Shown: in pieces, positions 44,070 through 51,878 of the stretch
Position numbering within the stretch: the first letter of the stretch is position 1
How the letters are laid out: each line of letters begins with the position of its first letter
Source of the DNA: Pseudomonas sp. stari2
GTDB lineage: Bacteria; Pseudomonadota; Gammaproteobacteria; Pseudomonadales; Pseudomonadaceae
Reading direction: 5' to 3'
DNA length: 64,000 nt
Assembly (NCBI RefSeq): GCF_040760005.1
Contig: NZ_CP099760.1
Span: 5,922,001 to 5,986,000 of the forward strand
Program-made: the position numbers and the translations under genes
Notes under the pieces: model-generated
The model's input: the letters and a program-made list of their open reading frames with translations, nothing else
What the model was told of the DNA's origin: nothing
Databases searched by the model: none

Positions 44070-45440
44070 TCATTGCACCGCTCCGATATCGAACTCCAGC
44101 GGTTTGGCCGGTTTCTGCCCGATCCCGTACCAGTCCAGATTGCGGGTCAGCACCATGAACACACCGAGCAGACCGAACAGCAGCAGCGAGCCCATCAGCA
44201 ACGCGTAATCCTCGGCACTCAGCAGGCCATAGAGCAAGCCGTACAACGCCGCCAACCCCGCCGAAAAACTCAAGCCGTGCCGCACGCTGCGCAGCACGTG
44301 GCAGACGTAGAACCCGATCAACAGCACACAACCGCTGGCCGACAACAGATACGCCAGGGCAAAACCGATGTGCTCGGACAACGACAGCAGCAACAGATAA
44401 AAGAACGCCAGCGCCACGCCCACCAACGCATACTGCATCGGGTGCACCGCCAGGCTTTTCAGCACTTCGAACAGGAAGAAACCAGCGAACGTCAGGACAA
44501 TGAACAGCAACGCATATTTGATCGCCCGGTCACTTTTCAGGTACTGATCCACCGGATCGATGAAGCTCACGCCGAAACTGCGCCCGTTGAATGCCTCGCA
44601 ATCGTTGCCCGAGACGCAACGGTTCATGGCCTCTTGCAGGTTGGTGGAGAAAAACGAGGTCTGCCAATCGGCGGTGAAACCCTGATCGGTGACTTCACGC
44701 TTGCCCGGCAGGAAGTTGCCGATGAAGCTTGGGTGCGGCCAGTTGGCAGCGAGGTTCACGCGGCTGGTCTTGCCCACCGGCAGCACCTGCAACGAGCCGG
44801 TGCCTTGCAGGCGCAAGTCGAAGCCGAAGGCCAGTTCCGTGGTCTTGCCGGTGTCCAGCGCCGGTAGCGTCACTCGCACACCCTCGCCCAGCCAGCCGAC
44901 CTGAGTGCCGGGCACGAAGTCCAGGCGTTGCGCACCCAGCTCCAGCTTCAGCGCATTTTCGATCCCGCGAATGTCGCTGATACCGACCGCCAGGAATGGC
45001 GCATCGAAGGTGTAATCGACGAAGTCTTCCTTGATCCCCAACTGTGCCGGCAGCGAGAAATGCCCGCTGATGCGGTTGTCGGCATGGAACAGCCGCGCCT
45101 CGTATATGCCCCGGGCGCGCAGCTCGGTCTGCACCTGGCCGTCCAGTTCAAAACGCTCCGGCAGGAAATACAGGCGCCCACGTTCTTCGCCGATTTCCTG
45201 GTATCGCTCGTCGCTCTTCTCTTTGGTCTTCCAGGTGCGCACCACTTTGCGATACGGCACAACCATCACCGGCCCGCTGAGTTGCTGGCTGTAGCTTGAG
45301 CTTCTGGCAATGTCTTCCAGCACACCGTCACGCAGTTGCTGGCGATCATCGATGATGCCGTCGATCATCAACAGCGGCACCAGCAACACCAGGATCAGCA
45401 GGGCAATGGCCCCGAGTTTTATTGTCAGACTTTTGTTCAT
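44070..45440 (-). CDS. creD: CreD, inner-membrane protein of the Cre regulon
   Basis: Protein of 456 residues: one N-terminal transmembrane helix (LGAIALLILVLLVPLLMI), a periplasmic domain of about 250 residues and four to six C-terminal helices. CreD is the main target of CreBC and affects envelope integrity and beta-lactam/colicin responses. ATG 45440 follows GGAGAGT; the frame extends further up but into creC. The 82-bp gap to creC carries four phased repeats. Confidence 0.93.
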   Translation of the reverse strand: MNKSLTIKLGAIALLILVLLVPLLMIDGIIDDRQQLRDGVLEDIARSSSYSQQLSGPVMVVPYRKVVRTWKTKEKSDERYQEIGEERGRLYFLPERFELDGQVQTELRARGIYEARLFHADNRISGHFSLPAQLGIKEDFVDYTFDAPFLAVGISDIRGIENALKLELGAQRLDFVPGTQVGWLGEGVRVTLPALDTGKTTELAFGFDLRLQGTGSLQVLPVGKTSRVNLAANWPHPSFIGNFLPGKREVTDQGFTADWQTSFFSTNLQEAMNRCVSGNDCEAFNGRSFGVSFIDPVDQYLKSDRAIKYALLFIVLTFAGFFLFEVLKSLAVHPMQYALVGVALAFFYLLLLSLSEHIGFALAYLLSASGCVLLIGFYVCHVLRSVRHGLSFSAGLAALYGLLYGLLSAEDYALLMGSLLLFGLLGVFMVLTRNLDWYGIGQKPAKPLEFDIGAVQ

Positions 45441-45481
45441 GGGACTCTCCCTGTTTCGATGGGCAGAGTCTGCGAAGAGGA

Positions 45482-45521
45482 TGTGGGAGTTTTGTGGGAG
45501 GAATGTGGAGTTTGTGTGGAG
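45482..45521 (-). promoter_or_regulatory. Four 11-bp-phased direct repeats upstream of creD (CreB-tag-like)
   Basis: TGTGGGAG, TGTGGGAG, TGTGGAG and TGTGGAG start at 45482, 45493, 45504 and 45515, exactly 11 bp apart. On the minus strand the upstream pair reads TCCAC-N6-TCCAC, one base per half from the cre/blr tag TTCAC-N6-TTCAC, and the downstream pair CCCAC-N6-CCCAC. Likely CreB sites activating creD. Confidence 0.7.
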
Positions 45522-45522
45522 A

Positions 45523-46938
45523 TTACAACTGCAGGACGACTTCCACCCCGCCTTCGACATTGCCGATGCGCAGTGAACCACCGTGCAACTTGACCACCTC
45601 TTCGACGAAGTTGAGCCCGAGACCGGTGCTCTTACGCCCGCTGTCGGGACGTGGCAGAGAGTAGAAACGCTCGCTCAAGCGGGGTAAGGCATAGTCGGGA
45701 ATCGGCGTGGTTTCGTTGAACAGTCGAAGCACGACCTGCTCGCCAATCCGCTCGGCACTGAAGCGTAGCGAACCGTTTTGCGGCGTGAAATCCAGCGCGT
45801 TTTCCAGCAGATTGGCCAGCGCCTGTCGCAACAGAAACGGCTCGCCGATCAACGCCAGATCCGGCGCGATGGTTTGCTCGATCCGCAGTTGCCGGCCTTC
45901 GATACGCGCCAATTGTGCCTGTAGCAACTCATTCACCAGCGCCGCCAACGGCACGGCGACGCGCTCCTCAAGGCCCTGCCGCTGTTCGACCTGGGCAAGG
46001 TTCAGCAGGCGTTCGATCAACTGCTGCATGCGGGCGCTTTCACTGTCGATATTGCCGACGAAACGCAGGCGCTGATCCGTCGGCATCTCGCCCTGCAACA
46101 ACTCGGCGGCACCGCGAATCGCCGCCAGCGGGCTCTTCAATTCATGGGTCAGGGTGTGCACATAGCGTTCGACGTAGGCCTTGCCTTCGAGCTGGGTGCG
46201 CATCTGTTCAACGGCGGTCGCCAACTGCTCCAGCTCGCCCCCGCGATAGTGCGGCACCGCCACCCGACGGCCCTCGCTCACGGCCTGGGCGTAGACGGTC
46301 AAGCGGTGCAGCGCGCGGCTCAGCCACCACGACAGCACGGCGCCCAGCAGCAGGCCGAGGCCGATCAACCCGGCGCCGTAGCCGAGCAAACGGCGTTCGG
46401 TGCGATCAACATAAGGTTGCAGTGAACTGTTGGGCTTGGCCACGGTAACCACGCCGATGATCGCGCCGTTGTCGCGGATCGGTGCGCCGACGTGCATCAC
46501 CGAAGAGTTTGGATCATTAGGGTCACTGCGGCTGGAGCGTGCGCCGTATTCACCGCGCAAGGTCAGGTAGACATCGTTCCAGCGCGAGTAGTCCTGACCG
46601 ACGGCCAGACCGCTGGAGTCCAGCACCACGATGCCCTTGGCGTCGGTGACGTAGATGCGGTGGTTGACCTGGTTTTTTGCCAGGCCCCAGATCGTCGCCT
46701 TCGGCTGGCGTTCGCCATAGGCGTGGAGCAATTCGGGCCAGCGATTCTGGTTGAGGGTGCCGGCCTTGAAATCGTCCCGCAGGATTTCCGCCATCAGGTT
46801 GGCGGTATCAACCAGGGTTTCCTCGGTGGACTGACGCACACCGGGGCGGATTTCTTCCATCACGGTGTTGAGCACGAAGTATCCGGTCAGGCCGATAAAC
46901 AGCACGTACACCAGGAAAATCCGCAGCCCCAGTGACAT
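45523..46938 (-). CDS. creC: CreC, sensor histidine kinase
   Basis: Membrane histidine kinase of 471 residues. Two helices (near 8-25 and about 180-205) enclose a periplasmic sensor domain; HAMP follows; the phosphoacceptor His is in HTLTHELKSPLAAIRG; the ATPase has NLLENALDF (N box) and GLGLNFVEEV (G box). It starts inside the creB stop (one-base overlap) and phosphorylates CreB. Confidence 0.93.
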   Translation of the reverse strand: MSLGLRIFLVYVLFIGLTGYFVLNTVMEEIRPGVRQSTEETLVDTANLMAEILRDDFKAGTLNQNRWPELLHAYGERQPKATIWGLAKNQVNHRIYVTDAKGIVVLDSSGLAVGQDYSRWNDVYLTLRGEYGARSSRSDPNDPNSSVMHVGAPIRDNGAIIGVVTVAKPNSSLQPYVDRTERRLLGYGAGLIGLGLLLGAVLSWWLSRALHRLTVYAQAVSEGRRVAVPHYRGGELEQLATAVEQMRTQLEGKAYVERYVHTLTHELKSPLAAIRGAAELLQGEMPTDQRLRFVGNIDSESARMQQLIERLLNLAQVEQRQGLEERVAVPLAALVNELLQAQLARIEGRQLRIEQTIAPDLALIGEPFLLRQALANLLENALDFTPQNGSLRFSAERIGEQVVLRLFNETTPIPDYALPRLSERFYSLPRPDSGRKSTGLGLNFVEEVVKLHGGSLRIGNVEGGVEVVLQL

Positions 46939-47618
46939 CAGCTGTGCCCCGGACTGTAGCTGTAGCCGAGGCCGCGATGGGTCTGGATCGGCTCAGCCTC
47001 GGCGCGCACCAGTCGCAATTTGGCGCGCACACTTTTGATGTGGCTGTCGATGCTGCGCTCGTAACCGGCATCCGCCGCCACGCCCAGTGCATCGAGCAGT
47101 TGCTCGCGGCTGAACACCCGCTCGGGCTGTTCGAGCAGGCATTGCAACAAACGGAATTCATGACGGGTCAGGCTCAACGCCTGGCCGCGATAGCTGATCT
47201 GCACGCGTTCGGGGTCGATGCGAAACACCCCCGACCAGGCTTCGGCCGGCGGGCGCGGCGCCATGCGCTTGAGAATCGCCCGTACCCGCGCCGCCACTTC
47301 CCGAGGGCTGAACGGTTTGACCACGTAGTCGTCGGCACCGATTTCCAGGCCCACCACCCGGTCGATCTCGGCATCCCGGGCACTGAGGAACAGCACCGGC
47401 ACTTCGCTGAACCGGCGCAGTTGCTTGCAGGTTTCGAAGCCGCTGATGTCCGGCAGGCCGATGTCGAGGATGATCAGGTCGGCCGGTGTCTTGCGCTGAT
47501 GCTCCAGCGCTTGCGCGCCGAGGCTCAGCCAGGTCGTGGTGAAGCCCTCGCCCTGCAAGGCAAAAATCAGCGTGTCGGCAATCGCCGCTTCGTCATCGAC
47601 AATCAGGATATGAGGCAT
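46938..47618 (-). CDS. creB: CreB, OmpR-family response regulator
   Basis: Response regulator of 226 residues: receiver domain with phosphoacceptor in LIILDIGLPDISG and Lys in YVVKPFSPRE; C-terminal winged-helix DNA-binding domain (LSLTRHEFRLLQCLLEQPE, SIDSHIKSVRAKL). First gene of creBCD. In Pseudomonas CreBC responds to penicillin-binding-protein inhibition and controls creD. Confidence 0.94.
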   Translation of the reverse strand: MPHILIVDDEAAIADTLIFALQGEGFTTTWLSLGAQALEHQRKTPADLIILDIGLPDISGFETCKQLRRFSEVPVLFLSARDAEIDRVVGLEIGADDYVVKPFSPREVAARVRAILKRMAPRPPAEAWSGVFRIDPERVQISYRGQALSLTRHEFRLLQCLLEQPERVFSREQLLDALGVAADAGYERSIDSHIKSVRAKLRLVRAEAEPIQTHRGLGYSYSPGHS

Positions 47619-47691
47619 GGCGTCCGAGCCTGTGGATTAAGTGCGCGAACGGTGCCCCAAGCCTGACGTTACGTCAATGAGACCACTTGCA

Positions 47692-48198
47692 TCAGCAATC
47701 CGGTTTGTCCGCCGTGAAACGCCGGGCCGGGTTTACCGCTGCGCCAAACTCGCGCAAGGCCTTGGCACCGATCAGCAGCGGATAGTTGAAATGGCTACGG
47801 TCGGTCAGATTGACCTCGACGGTCCGCTTGACGTTGCCCAGGCACAGCTCCAGATCCACCACCGGACGCTTGGCAACTTCCGTGGTGTCGCGATCCTCAT
47901 CGTCCTCGTCGGAGCGGCTCTTGATCTTGCTGATGCGTGCGATCTTGTGTTCGAACACCTTGTTGCTGGCGTCCTTGGTGGCGAGGCGGAAGCGAACCCA
48001 GTCTTCACCGTCGCGGGTGAAGGTCTCGATGTCCTTGGCCGACAGCGAGGCGGTCAGCGCGCCGGTGTCCATTTTCGCCTTGAGCACTTGCCCGCCGATT
48101 TCCGGCAGCGCGATGTATTCGTAGCGCCCGTACAGGGTCGGCTCGGCGGCCAGCACCGGCAGGGCAACGAGGGAAAGCAATGCAAGGAGGGATTTCAC
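47692..48198 (-). CDS. Periplasmic retropepsin-like aspartic protease (Zn_protease/RimK-associated family)
   Basis: Protein of 168 residues with signal peptide (VKSLLALLSLVALPVLAAEP), chosen start GTG 48198 with AAGGAAG upstream. The family was called 'ATP-dependent zinc protease' but is a retropepsin-fold aspartic protease; the catalytic motif is MDTGALTASL. An acidic insert DEDDEDRD lies midway. The C terminus YPLLIGAKALREFGAAVNP is typical. It is 73 bp before creB on the same strand, so it may be in the cre transcript. Substrate unknown. Confidence 0.82.
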   Translation of the reverse strand: MKSLLALLSLVALPVLAAEPTLYGRYEYIALPEIGGQVLKAKMDTGALTASLSAKDIETFTRDGEDWVRFRLATKDASNKVFEHKIARISKIKSRSDEDDEDRDTTEVAKRPVVDLELCLGNVKRTVEVNLTDRSHFNYPLLIGAKALREFGAAVNPARRFTADKPDC

Positions 48199-48371
48199 GT
48201 AATGGGCTTCCTTGGAAAATGGGGGCGTCTGACGCAAGATTTTAGACCGCTGTTCGCTTGATCGTTCCCGCAAGGCTAACCCGCCAAAGGTGAAACATTC
48301 GTAACCCATGATTTGGCCTGTCGCCCGAAGCCACTTATCATGGCGCGCCCATCCGCTTTCAAGAGTTGCTT

Positions 48372-49259
48372 ATGCGCCGCCTGCTCACCGGCTGTCTCGT
48401 CACCCTGCTGCTGTTGTCCAACACCCTCGTGCTCTTTGGCCCGCTGATGGTGTTCGCCCTGCTCAAGCTGATCCTGCCGGGGCGCTTTCGTGATTACGCC
48501 TCGTGGGCGGTGATGTGGATCGCCGAGACCTGGGCGGAAATCGACAAACTGATCTTCCGTCTGTGCATCCCCACCCAGTGGGACATCCGTGGCGGCGACG
48601 ATCTGCGAGGCGACACGTCCTATCTGGTCATCAGCAACCATCAGTCCTGGGTAGACATCCCCGCGCTGATCCAGACCCTCAACCGGCGCACGCCGTTCTT
48701 CAAGTTCTTCCTCAAGAAGGAACTGATCTGGGTGCCGTTCCTGGGTCTGGCCTGGTGGGCGCTGGATTACCCGTTCATGAAGCGCTACACCAAGGCGTTC
48801 CTGGCGAAGCACCCGGAACTAGCCGGCAAGGACCTGGAAATCACCAAAGCGGCGTGCGAGCTGTTCAAGCGTCAGCCGGTGACAGTGGTCAACTATCTGG
48901 AAGGCACTCGCTATACCTCGGCCAAAAGCACTCAGCAGCAGTCACCGTTCAGTCATCTGCTCAAGCCCAAGGCCGGTGGCGTGGCATTTGTACTGGCGGC
49001 GATGGGTGAACAGCTGGACGCGATTCTCGATGTGACCGTGGTTTATCCACAATCGAAGATTCCGGGGTTCTGGGACCTGATCAGCGGCAACGTGCCGCGC
49101 GTGATCATCGATATCCGCACCCGTGAACTGGACCCGGCGCTGTGGCAGGGCGACTACGAAAACGATCCGGTGTTTCGCGAGAAGATCCAGAACTGGGTCA
49201 ACCAGCTCTGGACCGAGAAAGACCAGCGCATCGCCGAACTGCGCGGCGAGCGCCGCTGA
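48372..49259 (+). CDS. PlsC-family lysophospholipid acyltransferase (YihG-like)
   Basis: Membrane acyltransferase of 295 residues. N-terminal hydrophobic region (LLTGCLVTLLLLSNTLVLFG), HX4D catalytic motif NHQSWVD, and the substrate motif EGTRYT. Such proteins acylate lysophosphatidic acid or related lipids. ATG 48372 was chosen; TTG 48366 is in frame. It converges on the DUF2780 gene, with a single base between the stops. Confidence 0.88.
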   Translation: MRRLLTGCLVTLLLLSNTLVLFGPLMVFALLKLILPGRFRDYASWAVMWIAETWAEIDKLIFRLCIPTQWDIRGGDDLRGDTSYLVISNHQSWVDIPALIQTLNRRTPFFKFFLKKELIWVPFLGLAWWALDYPFMKRYTKAFLAKHPELAGKDLEITKAACELFKRQPVTVVNYLEGTRYTSAKSTQQQSPFSHLLKPKAGGVAFVLAAMGEQLDAILDVTVVYPQSKIPGFWDLISGNVPRVIIDIRTRELDPALWQGDYENDPVFREKIQNWVNQLWTEKDQRIAELRGERR

Positions 49260-49260
49260 A

Positions 49261-49812
49261 TCAGCTGCCGGTGCCCCAGATACTGCCCAGGCTCTGCAGC
49301 AACGAGCCGCCAACACCCTGCTGACCGAGGTATTGCAGCAGGATCGGGGCAAACTGGCCGACCATGCCGCTGTCCATGCCCAACGCACCGAAGGCGTTGT
49401 TCAGGTCATTGGTGTCCTTGACGTTACCCAAGGCATTTTCCAGCCCGGCGGACTTGCCCGAGGAGCCGAGCAGACCGCTCAGCGCCGCCAGATTGCCGCC
49501 GCCACCGGAGAGTTTGTCGATCCCCGGCACGTCCTTGGCCAACTGCGAATAGTCCGTGTTGCTGAGCTTGTTCTTCGCCAGGCCCAGCATGGCACTGGTG
49601 CCGCCTACCGCTTGCTGCGGCGTAACGTTCAACGCGCTCAGCGCACTCAACAGACCGGCGGTTTCCGAGGTCGGTGCCGCTGCCGCTGCCTTGTCACCGC
49701 CCTGCATGCCCGATACCGCACCGGCAACGTCGTTCAGGCTGAAACCGGCAAACACCGGTCCGGCCGCCAGGGTCAGGAGCGATGCCAGGGCAAAACCGCG
49801 TGAAATCTTCAT
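49261..49812 (-). CDS. DUF2780-like secreted protein
   Basis: Protein of 183 residues with signal peptide (MKISRGFALASLLTLAAGPV, cut near VFA-G). The mature part is Gly/Ala/Leu-rich and helical, with repeated LLSALSALNV, LAALSGLLGSSGK, NNAFGALGMDSG segments characteristic of DUF2780. No enzymatic motif. Function unknown. Divergent from the ECF sigma gene across 149 bp. Confidence 0.82.
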   Translation of the reverse strand: MKISRGFALASLLTLAAGPVFAGFSLNDVAGAVSGMQGGDKAAAAAPTSETAGLLSALSALNVTPQQAVGGTSAMLGLAKNKLSNTDYSQLAKDVPGIDKLSGGGGNLAALSGLLGSSGKSAGLENALGNVKDTNDLNNAFGALGMDSGMVGQFAPILLQYLGQQGVGGSLLQSLGSIWGTGS

Positions 49813-49961
49813 TCAGACATCCTCTTGTGGCGTGAAAACCCTTCGTCGACGAAGAGTAAAACTGCCGGTTTGACCGAGTTTCCGCCGGCATGTTCCGAGC
49901 GTAGTGCATCCATCTTGAGCCGGCTCGCGTATAGGAAATGTGAAACCCCGGAAATCGAACC

Positions 49962-50588
49962 ATGAATGGCACGAGCGCTGTCGCTGAACTAGCCTGTGAA
50001 CTACCCGAAACCAGCACCCGTCCTGTCTGGAGACTTGCCATCACCCTCGCCGACACCGATCAGCTCCGGCAATTGCTGGCCCAGTGTTCACTGGGCGACC
50101 GCCGCGCCTTCGAAACGCTGTACCGCTGCGTGGGCCCGCGCCTGCACGGCGTGGCCCTGCGCTTCATGGGACGCCCGGATCTGGCCGAGGAAGTGTTGCA
50201 GGAAAGCTTCGTGCGGATCTGGAACAACGCCTCACGCTACGAATCGCATCTGTCGGCACCGATGACCTGGATGATCAACATCACCCGCCATCAGGCCATC
50301 GACCAGTTGCGCAGGCACCGCGACCGGCCTCTGACCGATTTTGAACAGGACGCTCTGACGGACGAAAGCCCCTCCGCCCACGACCAGTTGAACAGCGCCC
50401 GCGAAGCCACAGCCCTGAACCGCTGCCTGGACACCCTTGAAGGCATGCAGCGCCAGTCGATTACCGTGGCGTATTTTCAGGGTTTGTCCTGCTCGGAACT
50501 GGCCGAGCACCTGGCGGCGCCGCTGGGTTCGGTCAAGTCATGGATTCGCCGTGGCATGGAACGCCTGCGCCGGTGCCTTGAATCATGA
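49962..50588 (+). CDS. ECF sigma factor (SigK-like)
   Basis: ECF sigma factor of 208 residues: region 2 (GDRRAFETLYRCVGPRLHGV, MGRPDLAEEVLQESFVRIW) and region 4 (GMQRQSITVAYFQGLSCSEL, AEHLAAPLGSVKSWIRRGM). The first ~30 residues are an unconserved extension, so the start may be a little later. It overlaps the anti-sigma gene by four bases (ATGA). This arrangement resembles SigK/RskA units that respond to oxidants; the signal here is unknown. Confidence 0.87.
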   Translation: MNGTSAVAELACELPETSTRPVWRLAITLADTDQLRQLLAQCSLGDRRAFETLYRCVGPRLHGVALRFMGRPDLAEEVLQESFVRIWNNASRYESHLSAPMTWMINITRHQAIDQLRRHRDRPLTDFEQDALTDESPSAHDQLNSAREATALNRCLDTLEGMQRQSITVAYFQGLSCSELAEHLAAPLGSVKSWIRRGMERLRRCLES

Positions 50589-51259
50589 ACTATCAAACCC
50601 CTGCCCTGCGCCGCGCCCTCGCCGCCGATTACGCTATCGGCTTGATGGCTGCGCCGGCCCGTCGGCGTTTCGAGCAATTACTGCTGGAAGACGCCGCCCT
50701 GCGGACCGAACTGGCGCACTGGCAGGAAAGCCTCGCCAGCCTCACCGAAACACTGCCGGAGGTTCCGGTGCCGGAGCGCGTGTGGCATGGCGTTACCGCG
50801 CGGATCGAACCGCAAGAACTGCATGTGCCGGAGAAACGTCCGTTCTGGAACTGGCTGCGGGTGACGGCGGCACTGGCCTCCATCGTGGTGCTGGTGTTCC
50901 TCGGCTCGCTGTACACCCACGACGACGCCCGCTACCGCGCGACCCTGCTGAGCGCCGACGCGAAACCGGCGCTGAAGGTCGAGGCCCATGACGATTACCT
51001 GCAAGTCGAGCCACTGACATTGGCGGCCGTCGATCCTCAGCGCAGCCTGGAACTGTGGGCAATTCCGGCCGATGGCAAGCCGATCTCGCTGGGCGTAATC
51101 CCGGCGGGTGGCAAAGGCAAGGTTGAATTGAGCGACGCGCAAAAGGCGCTGATCGGCAAGCCGATTGCGCTGGCGGTCAGTCTTGAGCCGAAGGGTGGAT
51201 CGCCGACCGGGCAGCCGACGGGGCCGGTGCTTTATCAAGGGGCGTTGGCGGCGCTGTGA
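50585..51259 (+). CDS. RskA-family anti-sigma factor
   Basis: Membrane anti-sigma factor of 224 residues. The N-terminal cytoplasmic anti-sigma domain (ALAADYAIGLMAAPARRRFEQ) lacks the zinc HxxxCxxC motif, as is common for the RskA type. One transmembrane helix, near 97-113 (VTAALASIVVLVFLGSL), and a periplasmic RskA C-terminal domain (RSLELWAIPADGKPISLGVI). Translationally coupled to the sigma factor. Confidence 0.87.
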   Translation: MNYQTPALRRALAADYAIGLMAAPARRRFEQLLLEDAALRTELAHWQESLASLTETLPEVPVPERVWHGVTARIEPQELHVPEKRPFWNWLRVTAALASIVVLVFLGSLYTHDDARYRATLLSADAKPALKVEAHDDYLQVEPLTLAAVDPQRSLELWAIPADGKPISLGVIPAGGKGKVELSDAQKALIGKPIALAVSLEPKGGSPTGQPTGPVLYQGALAAL

Positions 51260-51313
51260 TTCTTGTCAGGTACACGGTGAGTGCATACATAGGCCATAAA
51301 TTTCTAAAAGACT

Positions 51314-51358
51314 TTGAATTAATTCCAAACTCAACTAAATACCTGTCAAATCTGACAG
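51314..51358 (+). promoter_or_regulatory. Sigma-70-like promoter with palindromic operator at +1
   Basis: -35 TTGAAT (51314-51319), 16-base spacer, -10 TAAATA (51336-51341), then CTGTCA-AATC-TGACAG (51343-51358) over the expected transcription start. A repressor bound there would block initiation. It serves the gene at 51420. Confidence 0.55.
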
Positions 51359-51419
51359 TAGGAATAAGTTAGCCAATCTTCGAGCATAGGCACTCAAACC
51401 CAGTAATGGAGTGCGCACC

Positions 51420-51815
51420 ATGCTCAAACAATTGACCGTCGCTGTACTTACCACCTTGGCCTTCGCCGGCACCGCCTACGCTGACACCTGCCCACTCGCC
51501 TCGTCGTTCAATAAAGTGGCCAGTGGATACGAGGTAGCCGGCCCGAATGGCCCGGAAGCAGTCGAGGTTGACCCAAGCAACGCAAGTGAAACGGATGTCA
51601 AAAACCTGAAATTCACCGCTGCACGCCTCAAAGAAAAAGACGGAAACAGCGCTAGAGTGGTCTGCCAATACGAAGACGGAAAAACACCGGTTGATATCGC
51701 AGCAACGACCGTTTGGAGAACCGGAAAACCGACTCAAACAGACGGTGGCAACTGGCAGGGTGATGACTGCGCTACCAAGGACGGTGATGTTCACAAGTGC
51801 GCATTCAAGCACTGA
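51420..51815 (+). CDS. Secreted DUF3757-like four-cysteine protein
   Basis: Protein of 131 residues. Signal peptide MLKQLTVAVLTTLAFAGTAY (cut after AYA). The mature protein has four cysteines, one near its start (DTCPLA), CQYED, DDCATK and HKCAFK, probably two disulfides. ATG 51420 has GGAG eight bases before it. Base composition is visibly more A/T-rich than neighbours, which hints at later acquisition. It resembles DUF3757 proteins; function unknown. It has its own promoter and a shared terminator. Confidence 0.8.
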   Translation: MLKQLTVAVLTTLAFAGTAYADTCPLASSFNKVASGYEVAGPNGPEAVEVDPSNASETDVKNLKFTAARLKEKDGNSARVVCQYEDGKTPVDIAATTVWRTGKPTQTDGGNWQGDDCATKDGDVHKCAFKH

Positions 51816-51833
51816 TAACAACGTTGCGTGAAA

Positions 51834-51867
51834 AGAAGAAGGGCAACCCGATGGTTGCCCTTCTTCA
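51834..51867. terminator. Bidirectional terminator between DUF3757-like gene and fdhA
   Basis: 14-bp stem GAAGAAGGGCAACC-CGAT-GGTTGCCCTTCTTC, preceded by AAAA and located between two convergent genes. Confidence 0.85.
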
Positions 51868-51878
51868 TGGAGCGGAAC

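Noticed and set aside
49043..49051. Third TTATCCACA
   Set aside because: Falls inside the acyltransferase coding sequence and is single; chance occurrence likely.
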